Positions 54,272-64,000 of a stretch of DNA of 64,000 bases are shown here, one piece after another (position 1 is the first letter of the stretch; the number at the start of each line of letters is the position of its first letter). The notes below the pieces were generated by a model. That model did no database searches and was not told where the DNA came from. It saw nothing but the letters and a program-made list of their open reading frames with translations. A program made the position numbers and the translations under genes. The DNA is from Flavobacterium sangjuense. GTDB taxonomy: Bacteria; Bacteroidota; Bacteroidia; Flavobacteriales; Flavobacteriaceae. The stretch covers positions 186,001-250,000 of the forward strand of contig NZ_CP038810.1 in NCBI RefSeq assembly GCF_004797125.1, in the 5' to 3' direction.

Positions 54272-56242
54272 CTAGTCTACATTATCGTGCAAGAATGAGT
54301 TGTTTGAACGCAACTGTGTATCATCGTTGCTATCTGTTCCTATCGACATTCTTGAGTTTGTATCAGCTTGAGTATTATTTGACAGATCTACTCCATTACG
54401 TTTGTATGCCGGTTCTTTTTCCATTTCCTCAATTTTTGAAGGGTTGTTATGGAATTTATAATTGAACTCTTTTAATTTTTTTCTTCTATCGTCAGCTCTG
54501 TGTTTCAAAGTTTCTTCGATAGTCATTTCAACTGGTGAAATGTCTTCAAAATGACTTACAATGGCACTTGGCTTTTCAGTAGTTTCTACTTTCATTGTAA
54601 TGTTTAACTCTTCTGCAACTGGCTCTTCAACTACAGCTGTAGCAGCTGGTTTTGAATTCAACAAGTCGTTTTCCAACTCCATGTATTCTTCCAAAGAATA
54701 TTTGATTACACCTTCTTCGTTTAGTTCCGTCATCGGCACAAATTGTACCGGCTCGTTTACCACAATTTCATTTACTGATTCAGACGATAAATCGAAAACA
54801 ATTTTGCTTTCTTCAACCGCTTCGATTGGCTTCACTTCTTCAACTCTTTCGAATGTTGGCATTGCCGGCATATCAAAAGTAAAAGTGATTTGCTCTTCTT
54901 CTTTTTCAATCGTTTCCGGCTCGATAACTTTCATTTCCTTAACTTCAGGAGTAGTTACTTTGAAATCGATATCATTTATTGGCGAAACAATTTCAAAAGT
55001 TACATCCAGATTTCTGATGAAATGATTCATAGCAATCAATTCGTTTTCGTCGATAACAGCTTCAACAGTAGCAGGCGTCTCAATTTCGTCTTCGATTAAT
55101 TCAAAAACAATTTTTTCTTCCTTCACTTCTGTTACCGGAGTATCAATCGCCTGAAAAACTTCAACTGATTTCTGAGTTAAATCACGCTCTAATTTATGTT
55201 CGCCATCTAATGAGTGAATAATTTTCTTTGCTTCGGTATTTACAATTCCGTTTTGCTGCTCCACATTAAAACCTGTAGCAATAATAGTAACTGCAATAGC
55301 TTCACCTAAAGTTTCATCCTCACCGACACCCATGATAATATTAGCATTGTGTCCGGCTTCTGATTGAATATGGTCATTGATTTCTCCAATTTCGTCAATA
55401 GTAATTTCGCTAGAACCCGAAACGATAAGCAACAATACGTTTTTGGCACCCGAAATTTTATTATCATTCAATAAAGGAGAATCTAAAGCAGAAATAATGG
55501 CTTCTTTTGCACGGTTATCACCAGCAGCAGTAGAAGAACCCATAATGGCTGTTCCGCTGTTTGACAAAACTGTTTTGGCGTCTTTTAAATCGATGTTTTG
55601 CGTGTAGTGGTGCGTAATTACTTCCGCAATTCCGCGAGAAGCTGTAGCCAACACTTCGTCAGCTTTAGAGAATCCTGCTTTGAAACCAAGATTTCCATAT
55701 ACTTCTCTCAATTTATTGTTATTGATAACAATCAAAGAATCTACTTGTTTTCTTAACTTTTCAACACCTAACAGCGCTTGCTCAGAACGCACTTTACCTT
55801 CAAACTGGAAAGGAATAGTTACGATTCCAACAGTAAGAATGTCTCTTTCTTTAGCCAATTGAGCGATTACAGGTGCAGCACCGGTTCCGGTTCCACCACC
55901 CATTCCTGCTGTTATGAATACCATTTTAGTATTGGTATCCAACATTTTTTCAATGTCGCCAATACTTTCGATGGCTGATTGTTGACCAACATCAGGATTT
56001 GCTCCTGCACCAAGTCCTTCAGTAAGGTTTACACCTAATTGAATTTTATTTGGCACCGGACTGTTTTGAAGTGCTTGTGAGTCTGTGTTACATACAATGA
56101 AATCTACGCCTTTGATTCCCTGCTGGAACATGTGATTGATAGCGTTGCTTCCGCCGCCACCAACTCCGATTACTTTAATCACATTTGATTGATTTTTTGG
56201 TAAATCAAATGAGATGTTTCCAAATTCTGAGTTGCTTATCAT
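54272..56242 (-). CDS. ftsZ: Cell division protein FtsZ with long C-terminal linker
   Basis: A 656-residue tubulin homologue, far longer than the 380-400 residues of E. coli. The GTPase core (about 15-325) carries GVGGGGSNAINHM, the tubulin signature GGGTGTGAAPV, and GFKAGFSKADEVL. A Glu/Val/Thr-rich acidic linker of about 270 residues follows, then the Bacteroidota-type C-terminal segment EKEPAYKRNGVDL and a variable tail. It polymerises at midcell and recruits the divisome through FtsA. Last gene of the dcw cluster. Confidence 0.98.
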   Translation of the reverse strand: MISNSEFGNISFDLPKNQSNVIKVIGVGGGGSNAINHMFQQGIKGVDFIVCNTDSQALQNSPVPNKIQLGVNLTEGLGAGANPDVGQQSAIESIGDIEKMLDTNTKMVFITAGMGGGTGTGAAPVIAQLAKERDILTVGIVTIPFQFEGKVRSEQALLGVEKLRKQVDSLIVINNNKLREVYGNLGFKAGFSKADEVLATASRGIAEVITHHYTQNIDLKDAKTVLSNSGTAIMGSSTAAGDNRAKEAIISALDSPLLNDNKISGAKNVLLLIVSGSSEITIDEIGEINDHIQSEAGHNANIIMGVGEDETLGEAIAVTIIATGFNVEQQNGIVNTEAKKIIHSLDGEHKLERDLTQKSVEVFQAIDTPVTEVKEEKIVFELIEDEIETPATVEAVIDENELIAMNHFIRNLDVTFEIVSPINDIDFKVTTPEVKEMKVIEPETIEKEEEQITFTFDMPAMPTFERVEEVKPIEAVEESKIVFDLSSESVNEIVVNEPVQFVPMTELNEEGVIKYSLEEYMELENDLLNSKPAATAVVEEPVAEELNITMKVETTEKPSAIVSHFEDISPVEMTIEETLKHRADDRRKKLKEFNYKFHNNPSKIEEMEKEPAYKRNGVDLSNNTQADTNSRMSIGTDSNDDTQLRSNNSFLHDNVD

Positions 56243-56318
56243 ACTATTTTGGTATTAGGTATTATATTTTGTATTCTGTTTTGTCTTTTTCAATGCTTTG
56301 TACTTGAGGCTTCGTTCG

Positions 56319-56357
56319 TTTCGCTAAAGCGAAATTACCTGAAGCCCACTGGGCTTC
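56319..56357. repeat. Two palindromes in the ftsA-ftsZ gap
   Basis: TTTCGCT-AA-AGCGAAA (56319-56334) and GAAGCCCA-C-TGGGCTTC (56341-56357). The second shares the core CCACTGG with the palindrome between der and era, and CGCTAAA occurs before both. No T-run, so not an obvious terminator. Confidence 0.65.
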
Positions 56358-56373
56358 CTCCTCTATATATCAT

Positions 56374-57768
56374 TTATTCAGCGTTATCTAAAAAGTCCTT
56401 AATTTTTTCAACATAACGGTCAAAAAATGATCTTTTTATTTTATTTTCAGTTGTTTCAGTTTCAAGGTTGATTTCTTCTTCGATTGCATCAGATACATTC
56501 TCAACTTTTTCTTCTACTACCTGAGCCTGAGCTACAGGTTGAAAAGCTACTTGTCTTGGTGCTTCGACTGCAACTTCTTTTAGTTCAATTTTATAAGCAC
56601 TGTTCGAATTGTTTTCAATGCTGTTCATTACCAATCCAACTGCTGTTGCAAATAATGGACTTGAAATCTCTTCACTTGAATTTCCTGCCAAATGCTCGTT
56701 TGGATAGCCAATTCTGGTGTCCATTCCCGTAATGTATTCAACCAATTGCTTGATGTGCTTCAATTGTGAACCACCACCAGTCAATACAATTCCGGCAATC
56801 AGTTTCTTGCGTGGATCTTCATGTCCGTAAGCTTTGATTTCGGTGAAAACCTGCTCAATAATTTCAACAACTCTTGCATGAATTATTTTAGACAAGTTTT
56901 TCAAAGAAATTTCTTTTGGATCTCTTCCTCTTAGTCCCGGAATCGAAACAATTTCATTGTCTTTATTTTCACCTGGCCACGCTGAACCAAATTTTGTCTT
57001 TAATAATTCAGCTTGTTTTTCAATGATTGAACAACCTTCCTTTATGTCATCTGTAATTACATTTCCACCAAAAGGAACTACTGCCGTGTGACGAATGATT
57101 CCATCTTTAAAAATGGCTAAATCCGTTGTTCCACCACCAATATCAATTAATGCAACACCGGCTTCTTTTTCTTCCTGACTCAAAACTGCATCAGCCGAAG
57201 CCAATGGCTCTAATGTCAATCCGGATAATTCTATTCCAGAACTTTGGATACATCTTCCCACATTTCTGATAGATGATGCCTGACCGACTACTACGTGAAA
57301 GCTTGCTTCCAGTCTTCCTCCGTACATTCCGATTGGTTCTTTGATTTCAGATTGTCCATCAATTTTGAATTCCTGTGGCAATACGTGGATAATTTCTTCT
57401 CCAGGAAGCATCGCTAATTTATTCACCTGATCAATCAACAACTGAATATCTCTTCCGCTGATTACTTCTTCAGGGTTTGTTCTGATTACATAATCCGTAT
57501 GTTGAATGCTGCGAATGTGTTGTCCGGCAATACCAACAACCACATCGTTAATTTTATATCCTGAATTTGCTTCTGCTTCAATAACTGCCTGCTGAATAGA
57601 TTGGATGGTTTGGGTAATGTTATTTACAACACCACGAGCCACACCAAGACTTTTGGATTTTCCAACACCCAAAATCTCTAACTTCCCATACTCATTTTTC
57701 TTGCCAATCATGGCAACAATCTTGGTTGTTCCAATGTCTAATCCGACTGCAATATTCTCTTTTTCCAT
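56374..57768 (-). CDS. ftsA: Cell division protein FtsA
   Basis: A 464-residue actin-family ATPase: phosphate-1 loop AVGLDIGTTKIVAMIG, the phosphate-2 region ALIDIGGGTTDLAIF, and the adenosine motif GIVLTGGGSQLKHIKQL. The C-terminus (SFFDRYVEKIKDFL) is an amphipathic helix that anchors FtsZ to the membrane. A linker of 50 residues separates core and helix. Between ftsQ (6 bases) and ftsZ in the dcw cluster. Confidence 0.97.
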   Translation of the reverse strand: MEKENIAVGLDIGTTKIVAMIGKKNEYGKLEILGVGKSKSLGVARGVVNNITQTIQSIQQAVIEAEANSGYKINDVVVGIAGQHIRSIQHTDYVIRTNPEEVISGRDIQLLIDQVNKLAMLPGEEIIHVLPQEFKIDGQSEIKEPIGMYGGRLEASFHVVVGQASSIRNVGRCIQSSGIELSGLTLEPLASADAVLSQEEKEAGVALIDIGGGTTDLAIFKDGIIRHTAVVPFGGNVITDDIKEGCSIIEKQAELLKTKFGSAWPGENKDNEIVSIPGLRGRDPKEISLKNLSKIIHARVVEIIEQVFTEIKAYGHEDPRKKLIAGIVLTGGGSQLKHIKQLVEYITGMDTRIGYPNEHLAGNSSEEISSPLFATAVGLVMNSIENNSNSAYKIELKEVAVEAPRQVAFQPVAQAQVVEEKVENVSDAIEEEINLETETTENKIKRSFFDRYVEKIKDFLDNAE

Positions 57769-57774
57769 AATCTT

Positions 57775-58497
57775 CTATTTAATGCACACAACTTGCTTGG
57801 TAAACTTCAGGTTAATCCTTTTGTATTTATTCAAAGTGCTGTCTGAAACTGCCTTCTGAAAAAACGCTTTATAATTTTTAAATTTCTTTTCAATGTTAAT
57901 AGTTCGTCCAAAATCAATTTGAAAATCATAATTTCTATTGGCCATAATAAGGCTGCCGTTAGGCAAAACCTGCACACCAATGATATTTTTTTTCAAAAAC
58001 TCATCTTCATTAATCATCCTTAAAACTTCAGATAATTTTTCTTTTTTTACTACTGTAATTTCCCCCGATAGTAGCGGAACTCTGGCTGTATAATTATCTG
58101 ATAACGGCATTCTATTTCCTTCATAATCAATATAAAAAGAACCCGACTCGTCAAACACTCTTCCTACTGGTGTTTTTTGTTTCACCACCGCTTTTAAAAC
58201 ACCATCAACACTGACAAACACATCCGCTTTTTGGATCATTTGCTGTTTGTTGATAGAAGCTTCCAATTTCTTCAAATCTAAATCAACTTTATTGATTGTT
58301 TTTAGGTCTTGATTTTTTTCTATTAACAATTTATTAACCATTTCAGGCTTCAAAAAAAGTGTGTTTTCACCCACAAAAACGACTTCAGTTTTCTTTACTT
58401 TTCGCATGGCATTTCTATGCGAAGTGAACGAAAACAGGGCGATTATAGCTATAATCATCAACACTAATCGAATATTTGTCCAAGTGAAAATTTTCAT
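57775..58497 (-). CDS. ftsQ: Cell division protein FtsQ
   Basis: A 240-residue protein with one N-terminal transmembrane helix (about 8-24) and a periplasmic POTRA/FtsQ region (EASINKQQMIQKADVFVSVDGVLKAVVKQKTPVGRV). FtsQ links the divisome across the membrane, and its sequence is weakly conserved, so the cluster position is a main support. Its ATG overlaps the murC stop in an ATGA arrangement, which suggests translational coupling. Confidence 0.92.
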   Translation of the reverse strand: MKIFTWTNIRLVLMIIAIIALFSFTSHRNAMRKVKKTEVVFVGENTLFLKPEMVNKLLIEKNQDLKTINKVDLDLKKLEASINKQQMIQKADVFVSVDGVLKAVVKQKTPVGRVFDESGSFYIDYEGNRMPLSDNYTARVPLLSGEITVVKKEKLSEVLRMINEDEFLKKNIIGVQVLPNGSLIMANRNYDFQIDFGRTINIEKKFKNYKAFFQKAVSDSTLNKYKRINLKFTKQVVCIK

Positions 58498-59834
58498 AAT
58501 AATGCTTGTTTAATTTTCGGAACTAATTCACCAATATCTCCGGCGCCAATTGTTACAATTATTTTAGCGTCACTTTTTAAAATTGACGGAATTAAATCGG
58601 TTTTTGAAATCAATTTTTTCTTCGGATTATCTATTTTGGAAAGCAGCCAAGCTGACGTAATTCCTTCCATTGGTAATTCGCGTGCCGGATAAATATCTAA
58701 CAACAAAATTTCATCGAATTGCGATAAGCTTTTGGCAAAATCATCGGCAAAATCTTTGGTTCTGCTAAACAAATGCGGTTGGAAAATTGCCAGAACTTTT
58801 TCGTTTGGATACAATTCGCGAACTGCCTGATGCACCGCATTAATTTCGGTTGGATGATGTGCATAATCATCAATATAAACGAGATTTTCATTCTTAATCT
58901 GATACGAAAACCGGCGTTGGATTCCTTTAAATGAAGCCATAGCTTTAGCAATGGTTTTGGTTGGGGAACCAAAAGTTTTAGCCATTGCTAAAGCCATCAT
59001 GGCATTCATCAAATTATGTCTTCCGGGTAAACCGAACTGTATATTTTCGATAGTTTCGGATGGCGTTTGCACATCAAAAACATAATAACCATTTTCAATT
59101 CTGATGTTAAATGCCTTGAAAGTTGCATCTTCATCAATTCCGACGGTAAATCCTTCTAATGGCAACCCTTTTGGAACAAATATTTTAGTTTTGTCTTCTA
59201 CTTTATCGGCAAATTCTCTGAAAGAATCTTCAATCGCATTTTTATCACCATAAATATCCAAATGGTCGGCATCCATTGAAGTTACACAAGCAATATTGGG
59301 ATGCAGATGCAGGAACGAACGATCGAATTCATCGGCTTCGACCACGGTTACTGTTTTACCATTTCCAATTAAATTGGAGTGATAGTTTTCTACAATACCA
59401 CCTATAAAAGCTGTAACATCCGCACCACTTTCATACAAAAGATGACCCAGTATACTCGATGTTGTTGTCTTTCCGTGCGTTCCTGCAACGGCAAAACAAA
59501 AGGTGTCTTTGGTAATGATTCCTAAAACTTCCGCACGCTTTTTTACCGTATACTCTCTTTCGATAAAATAATTCCATTCCGAATGTGAAATGGGAACGGC
59601 CGGAGTGATAATAACCAAAGTGTTTTCAACGTAATAATCGGTTGGAATCAAGCTGATGTTGTCTTCAAAATGAATCGACATTCCGCCAGCAATCAGTTCA
59701 TCCGTAAGCATGGTCGGAGTCTTGTCGTAACCCGAAACGTTTTTCCCAATGTTTTGGAAATAACGAGCCAAAGCACTCATTCCGATGCCACCGATTCCGA
59801 TGAAATAGACGTTATGTATTTGGTTTAGATTCAT
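58494..59834 (-). CDS. murC: UDP-N-acetylmuramate-L-alanine ligase MurC
   Basis: A 446-residue Mur ligase. The N-terminal Rossmann domain has YFIGIGGIGMSALARYF, the ATP P-loop is AGTHGKTTTSSI, and EADEFDRSF and YIDDYAHHPTEI are family motifs. It adds L-Ala to UDP-MurNAc, the first peptide step of peptidoglycan precursors. 47 bases of weak repeat-like sequence (GCGCTAAGGTTCTGAGCAACTAAGG) separate it from murG. Confidence 0.98.
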   Translation of the reverse strand: MNLNQIHNVYFIGIGGIGMSALARYFQNIGKNVSGYDKTPTMLTDELIAGGMSIHFEDNISLIPTDYYVENTLVIITPAVPISHSEWNYFIEREYTVKKRAEVLGIITKDTFCFAVAGTHGKTTTSSILGHLLYESGADVTAFIGGIVENYHSNLIGNGKTVTVVEADEFDRSFLHLHPNIACVTSMDADHLDIYGDKNAIEDSFREFADKVEDKTKIFVPKGLPLEGFTVGIDEDATFKAFNIRIENGYYVFDVQTPSETIENIQFGLPGRHNLMNAMMALAMAKTFGSPTKTIAKAMASFKGIQRRFSYQIKNENLVYIDDYAHHPTEINAVHQAVRELYPNEKVLAIFQPHLFSRTKDFADDFAKSLSQFDEILLLDIYPARELPMEGITSAWLLSKIDNPKKKLISKTDLIPSILKSDAKIIVTIGAGDIGELVPKIKQALL

Positions 59835-59881
59835 TTTAAAGGCGCTAAGGTTCTGAGCAACTAAGGCTCTAGGTTTAGCTA

Positions 59882-60973
59882 TTATTTTATTAATTTGACA
59901 ATCTGTTCTACAATATCTTTTGTGGCATTTGGCTTTGCCAACTTTTTAATGTTTTCGCTCAATTCTCTTTGCAAATTTTCATTGAAAATCAAATTCGAAA
60001 AAATCGGTTCGAAGGTGAAATCCAATTCACTTTCTTTAATCAAAATGGCACCGTTTTTATCTACAATAGCTTTGGCATTTTTTGTTTGATGGTCTTCGGC
60101 CACATTTGGTGACGGAATAAAAATTACCGGTTTTCCAACCAAACACAACTCCGAAACCGATGATGCTCCGGCGCGGGAAATCACAAAATCTGCGGCAGCG
60201 TAAACCAAATCCATTCGATCAATAAATGACACCACCTGAACCAGCTGCCCATCTGAAAAATGATTGTAATCGTGATAATACAATTTGCCGCATTGCCAGA
60301 TAATCTGAATATCTTTTGAAACCAAATTGTAGATTTCTTTTTCAATCAATTGATTTAATCTTCTTGCACCAAGACTTCCGCCAAGCACTAAAAGTGTTTT
60401 TTTATTCGGATTTAAATTGAAATGTTTAAGTGCTTCTTTTCGTTTCGAATCTATTTCCAATAAATCCTGGCGAACCGGATTTCCTGTGAAAACAATTTTT
60501 TCTTTTGGAAAAAACCGCTCTAAATTTTCATAGGCCACACAAATTACATTAGCCTTTTTACTTAACAATTTATTTGTAATTCCCGGATAAGAATTTTGTT
60601 CCTGAATCACCGTTGGAATCTTCATCATATTTGCCATCTGTAATAATGGGCCACTGGCAAAACCGCCTGTTCCAATTACGACATCAGGTTTGAATGCTTT
60701 TAATATTTTTCGCGATGTCAACAAACTGCTGGTAACTTTCAATGGGAACATCAGGTTTTGCAAGGTTAGTTTTCGTTGCAACCCGGAAATCCAAAGTCCT
60801 TCAATCTCATAACCTGCCTGCGGCACCTTTTGCATTTCCATTTTGTCTTCGGCACCAACGAAAAGAAATTCGGCATCGGGAAAACGCAACTTTAATTCAT
60901 TGGCAATTGCAATCGCCGGGTAGATATGTCCACCGGTTCCGCCACCACTTAATATGAATTTTAATTTCCCCAA
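59882..60973 (-). CDS. murG: UDP-GlcNAc transferase MurG (lipid II synthesis)
   Basis: A 363-residue GT-B glycosyltransferase: N-terminal glycine loop [39 protein letters not shown], and the donor-site motifs [10 protein letters not shown] and [12 protein letters not shown]. It converts lipid I to lipid II on the inner membrane. 4 bases separate its start from the ftsW stop, in one transcript. Confidence 0.98.
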   Translation of the reverse strand: MGKLKFILSGGGTGGHIYPAIAIANELKLRFPDAEFLFVGAEDKMEMQKVPQAGYEIEGLWISGLQRKLTLQNLMFPLKVTSSLLTSRKILKAFKPDVVIGTGGFASGPLLQMANMMKIPTVIQEQNSYPGITNKLLSKKANVICVAYENLERFFPKEKIVFTGNPVRQDLLEIDSKRKEALKHFNLNPNKKTLLVLGGSLGARRLNQLIEKEIYNLVSKDIQIIWQCGKLYYHDYNHFSDGQLVQVVSFIDRMDLVYAAADFVISRAGASSVSELCLVGKPVIFIPSPNVAEDHQTKNAKAIVDKNGAILIKESELDFTFEPIFSNLIFNENLQRELSENIKKLAKPNATKDIVEQIVKLIK

Positions 60974-60977
60974 TTTA

Positions 60978-62264
60978 TTATTTATTTAGCACAGCACTCA
61001 TTGGATTTGCTTTGTCAACAATTGAAAAATCTTCCAATTCTGCTGCTTCGTCTTCCTGTAATTGTTTATCGATTAGCTTTTGTAAAGCATCTTCACGTTT
61101 TTGTTTTTCAGCTTGTTCTTCGGCAATTTCTTCTTCTTTTTTAGTCACGCTCAAAATAATTCCGAGTGCGATACAAGTCATCCAAATAGAACTTCCTCCA
61201 CTACTAATCAGTGGCAATGTTTGTCCGGTTACCGGCAACAATTCTACCGCAACCGCCATATTGGTCATCGCCTGAAAAATTATAGGAAAACCTAAGCCAA
61301 CGACGACGAGTTTTCCAAAAAGCGAATTGGCTTTGTGTGCTGCTACTACGAATCGGAATAGCAATAACAGATACAATCCCAGAACACATAATCCTCCAAA
61401 CATTCCATATTCTTCAACAATGATGGCATAGATAAAATCGGAAGAAGATTGCGGCAGGAAATTTTTTTGCACACTTTTCCCAGGTCCAAGTCCGTAAACA
61501 CCGCCTGAAGCAATGGCAATTTTTGCCTTTTCGATTTGATAATCATCTTCATCTGGTTTGTCACTTGTGAAGTTATCAATTCGGGCAATCCAAGTATCCA
61601 CACGATTAGGGAAAGCATCCGGAAAAGCTTTGGCAACCAATATGAAAAATGTCAATCCAATGATTCCGGCACCGACTATGATTCCGATATATTTCAGCGG
61701 ATATTTTCCAATAAAAACCAACATCAAAACCATCGAAAATATCAAGGCCGCGGTGGAAAAATTCGCCGGAAGAATAAAAATTAACGTAATAAAAACGGGC
61801 GTCCACAATTCCCAAAGTGAGTTTTGGAACGTGATTGGTGTTTCTCTTTTCTTGGATAAATAGCGCGCCACAAAAACATACAGTACGATTGAAGCCAATG
61901 TTGATGTTTGAAACGTGATGCCAATAAACGGAATCTGTATCCATCGACTGGCGTTGGCACCTTCAATGATAGTTCCTTTGAGCAAGGTGTAAATCAGCAA
62001 AATCCAAACGACCGGCAATAGGATTTTGGATATTGTTCTGAAATAATGATACGGAACTTTATGAACTTTGTATAGAATAAAAAACCCAACCAAAACCTGT
62101 GCTGCGTGTTTCAGCAAATAGGTAAAGGCATTTCCGGAACCATGACGCATATAGGCCAAATTGCTACTCGCGCTAAAAACAGGCATAAACGAAAACAACG
62201 CCAACAAGGCAACGAATGCCCAGATGACTTTATCTCCTTTTAAGCTGTTTACTAGTTCTTTCAT
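60978..62264 (-). CDS. ftsW: Peptidoglycan polymerase FtsW (SEDS)
   Basis: A 428-residue SEDS protein with about ten membrane segments. Typical stretches are [54 protein letters not shown] and [14 protein letters not shown], holding the conserved residues of the glycosyltransferase site. It polymerises lipid II at the septum. The cytoplasmic C-terminus is an acidic coiled-coil-like tail. Confidence 0.97.
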   Translation of the reverse strand: MKELVNSLKGDKVIWAFVALLALFSFMPVFSASSNLAYMRHGSGNAFTYLLKHAAQVLVGFFILYKVHKVPYHYFRTISKILLPVVWILLIYTLLKGTIIEGANASRWIQIPFIGITFQTSTLASIVLYVFVARYLSKKRETPITFQNSLWELWTPVFITLIFILPANFSTAALIFSMVLMLVFIGKYPLKYIGIIVGAGIIGLTFFILVAKAFPDAFPNRVDTWIARIDNFTSDKPDEDDYQIEKAKIAIASGGVYGLGPGKSVQKNFLPQSSSDFIYAIIVEEYGMFGGLCVLGLYLLLLFRFVVAAHKANSLFGKLVVVGLGFPIIFQAMTNMAVAVELLPVTGQTLPLISSGGSSIWMTCIALGIILSVTKKEEEIAEEQAEKQKREDALQKLIDKQLQEDEAAELEDFSIVDKANPMSAVLNK

Positions 62265-62284
62265 TGTGTGGATTTGTTGATTTA

Positions 62285-62321
62285 GTTATTTGGTTATTCG
62301 GGTTTCAAATAACCAAATAAC
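62285..62321. repeat. Inverted repeat between murD and ftsW
   Basis: Perfect 14-base arms GTTATTTGGTTATT (62285-62298) and AATAACCAAATAAC (62308-62321), with no T-run after it. It lies inside the cluster transcript and could fold as an mRNA hairpin. Confidence 0.8.
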
Positions 62322-62333
62322 CGCATAACCAAA

Positions 62334-63668
62334 TTATAAATTCTTAACCGCTGCTTTAAATTGATTTCCTCTGTCTTCGTAGTTTTGAAATAAGTCGAAA
62401 CTCGCACAAGCCGGAGATAATAAAACTGCATCTCCTTTTTCAGCTATATGCATCGCAGTTACTACGGCATCACGCATATTATCAACTTCAACCATCATAT
62501 CTACAACATTTCCAAAAGCATCAATTATTTTTTTGTTGTCGACACCAAGGCAAATGATTGCTTTTACTTTTTCGCGAACTAACGACATAATTTCGCTGTA
62601 ATCATTTCCTTTATCAACACCACCGACTATCCAAACGGTTGGCACAGTCATGCTGTCTAAAGCAAAGAAAGTTGCATTCACATTGGTCGCTTTGCTATCG
62701 TTGATGTATTGCACATTGTGAATTTTGAGTACTTTTTCCAAACGATGTTCTACGCCTTGAAAATTGGATAGACTTTCACGAATAGTTTCCTTTCTGATTT
62801 TCATCAGTGCAGCTACTGACGTTGCTGCCATGGCGTTTTTCATGTTGTGCTTTCCTTCCAGAGAAACTTCTCCGGTTTTCATTTCAAATTCTTCGTTGTT
62901 GATGATGATGTCCATAGTGTCGTTTTTTATAAATGCTCCGTTTTCAAATGTTTTTGTTAATGAAAAAGGAACTAATTTGGCTTTTGTTTTGTTTGTTTTG
63001 AACCATTCTTCGATTGCTTCGTCATCTGCGTCATAGATGAGATAATCGTTCTCTGTTTGGTTCATTGTTATTCTAAATTTTGATGCGATATAGTTTTCAT
63101 ATTTATATTCATATCGGTCCAAATGATCCGGACTAATGTTTGTTATTATGGCTATGTCCGGTCTGTATTTTACAATTCCATCCAACTGAAAACTGCTCAA
63201 TTCCAACACATAACAATCATAATTTTCTTCGGCTACCTGCCAGGCGAAACTCTTACCAATGTTCCCTCCTAATCCAACATTCAATCCGCCTTGTTTCAGC
63301 AAATGATAGGCTAACATTGTCGTTGTTGTTTTGCCATTGCTTCCTGTGATTCCGATGGTTTTCGCATTGGTAAACTGAACTGTAAACTCAATTTCAGAAA
63401 TCACCGGAATTCCTTTTTCCAAAAGCTTTTTTACTATTGGCGCTTTTTCCGGAATTCCCGGACTTTTCATTACCACATCAGCATTCAGAATCAGGTTTTC
63501 GGTATGGGTTTCGTCTTCCCACTTAATTTCATATTGTTTAAGAACTTCTCTGTAATTGTCTTTTATTTCTCCAAAGTCAGAAACAAAAACATCGTATCCT
63601 TGTTTCTTACCCAAAATGGCCGTTCCAACACCACTTTCTCCACCGCCAAGTATGACCAATCGTTTCAT
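62334..63668 (-). CDS. murD: UDP-N-acetylmuramoyl-L-alanine-D-glutamate ligase MurD
   Basis: 444 residues from the ATG at 63668; an in-frame extension into mraY is rejected. The N-terminal glycine motif is VILGGGESGVG, the P-loop TGSNGKTTT, and the central motifs INDSKATNVNAT and LSPACASFDLF are diagnostic. It adds D-Glu to UDP-MurNAc-L-Ala. Its ATG shares one base with the mraY stop (TAATG), a sign of coupled translation. Confidence 0.98.
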   Translation of the reverse strand: MKRLVILGGGESGVGTAILGKKQGYDVFVSDFGEIKDNYREVLKQYEIKWEDETHTENLILNADVVMKSPGIPEKAPIVKKLLEKGIPVISEIEFTVQFTNAKTIGITGSNGKTTTTMLAYHLLKQGGLNVGLGGNIGKSFAWQVAEENYDCYVLELSSFQLDGIVKYRPDIAIITNISPDHLDRYEYKYENYIASKFRITMNQTENDYLIYDADDEAIEEWFKTNKTKAKLVPFSLTKTFENGAFIKNDTMDIIINNEEFEMKTGEVSLEGKHNMKNAMAATSVAALMKIRKETIRESLSNFQGVEHRLEKVLKIHNVQYINDSKATNVNATFFALDSMTVPTVWIVGGVDKGNDYSEIMSLVREKVKAIICLGVDNKKIIDAFGNVVDMMVEVDNMRDAVVTAMHIAEKGDAVLLSPACASFDLFQNYEDRGNQFKAAVKNL

Positions 63669-64000
63669 TATCTCAATTTTAATGTCACAATAGAAACTAT
63701 GGCTAACAGAATTGCCACAATCCAAAAACGGGTTACAATTTTACTCTCGTGATATCCTTTCTTTTGATAGTGATGGTGCAATGGCGACATGAGGAAAATC
63801 CGTCTTCCTTCGCCAAATCGTTTCTTGGTGTATTTGAAATAAGAAACCTGAAGGATTACGGATAAATTTTCGGCAAAAAAGATGGCACACAATACCGGCA
63901 GTAACATTTCTTTTCGAACCGAAATAGCTAAAACCGCGATGATTCCACCAATGGTTAAACTTCCTGTATCACCCATAAATACTGTTGCCGGAAACGAATT
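63668..64000 (-). CDS. mraY: Phospho-MurNAc-pentapeptide transferase MraY (5' end cut by window)
   Basis: The C-terminal 110 residues are visible and open to the window edge. The first visible residues, [19 protein letters not shown], contain the catalytic motif with the conserved Asp. Later [14 protein letters not shown] is the second diagnostic His-rich motif, and the last segment is a membrane helix. MraY links the precursor to undecaprenyl phosphate, giving lipid I. The gene is truncated by the window edge only. Confidence 0.97.
   Translation of the reverse strand, partial: NSFPATVFMGDTGSLTIGGIIAVLAISVRKEMLLPVLCAIFFAENLSVILQVSYFKYTKKRFGEGRRIFLMSPLHHHYQKKGYHESKIVTRFWIVAILLAIVSIVTLKLR

Overview
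The window is AT-rich chromosomal DNA from a member of the Flavobacteriaceae, most likely the genus Flavobacterium. The support is the gliding/type IX secretion core gldKLMN, a protein with a T9SS C-terminal sorting domain, exosortase XrtF with its partner, SusC/TonB-type outer-membrane receptors, the short primary sigma factor typical of Bacteroidota, and the Bacteroidota promoter box TAnnTTTG upstream of many genes. Almost everything is ordinary core genome. There is no prophage, transposase, CRISPR array or rRNA operon.

Layout. 1-6.5 kb: end of a TPR-like gene, a large outer-membrane beta-barrel protein, a tiny membrane protein, and the ribosome-assembly GTPases der and era. 6.5-17 kb: a mixed region with a repeat-bearing gap, a secreted T9SS cargo protein, a DUF6600 protein, a stand-alone receiver protein, initiator tRNA, a J-like/KTSC protein, a leucine-rich-repeat protein, DUF1761, a GNAT-like transferase, an ABC-F ATPase and DUF983. 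17-29.7 kb: an FAD oxidoreductase, gldKLMN, a degenerate ureohydrolase next to topA, then divergent miaB with a sigma-54 activator. 29.7-35.3 kb: two tandem lipoprotein paralogues, lptE, a TPR-like protein, secG and groESL. 35.3-43.5 kb: DedA, DUF2490, a probable copper-linked envelope cluster (HMA protein, TonB receptor, HYC_CC_PP protein), a beta-CASP nuclease next to an ATP-cone/PD-(D/E)XK nuclease, and the XrtF pair divergent from a GAF/fRMsr-like protein. 43.5-53.5 kb: rpsO, pnp, a giant DUF2339 membrane protein flanked by two paralogous lipoproteins, rpoD and rpe. 53.5-64 kb (minus strand): tRNA-Arg, a YqeY-like gene and the division/cell-wall (dcw) cluster ftsZ-ftsA-ftsQ-murC-murG-ftsW-murD-mraY, with mraY cut by the window edge.

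How genes work together. gldL/gldM form the proton-driven motor and gldK/gldN the periplasmic ring of the T9SS, which would export proteins such as the one at 6802-8466. The dcw genes make and polymerise peptidoglycan precursors and build the septum. The least-described material is the Cys-rich metal cluster at 36.8-39.7 kb, the nuclease pair at 39.7-41.9 kb, the ureohydrolase-fold protein lacking metal ligands at 23.1-24.2 kb, and regulatory details: a sigma-54-like site before groESL, an unusually strong Shine-Dalgarno before rpoD, and a candidate leaderless gene. I saw no clear, entirely new multi-gene system.
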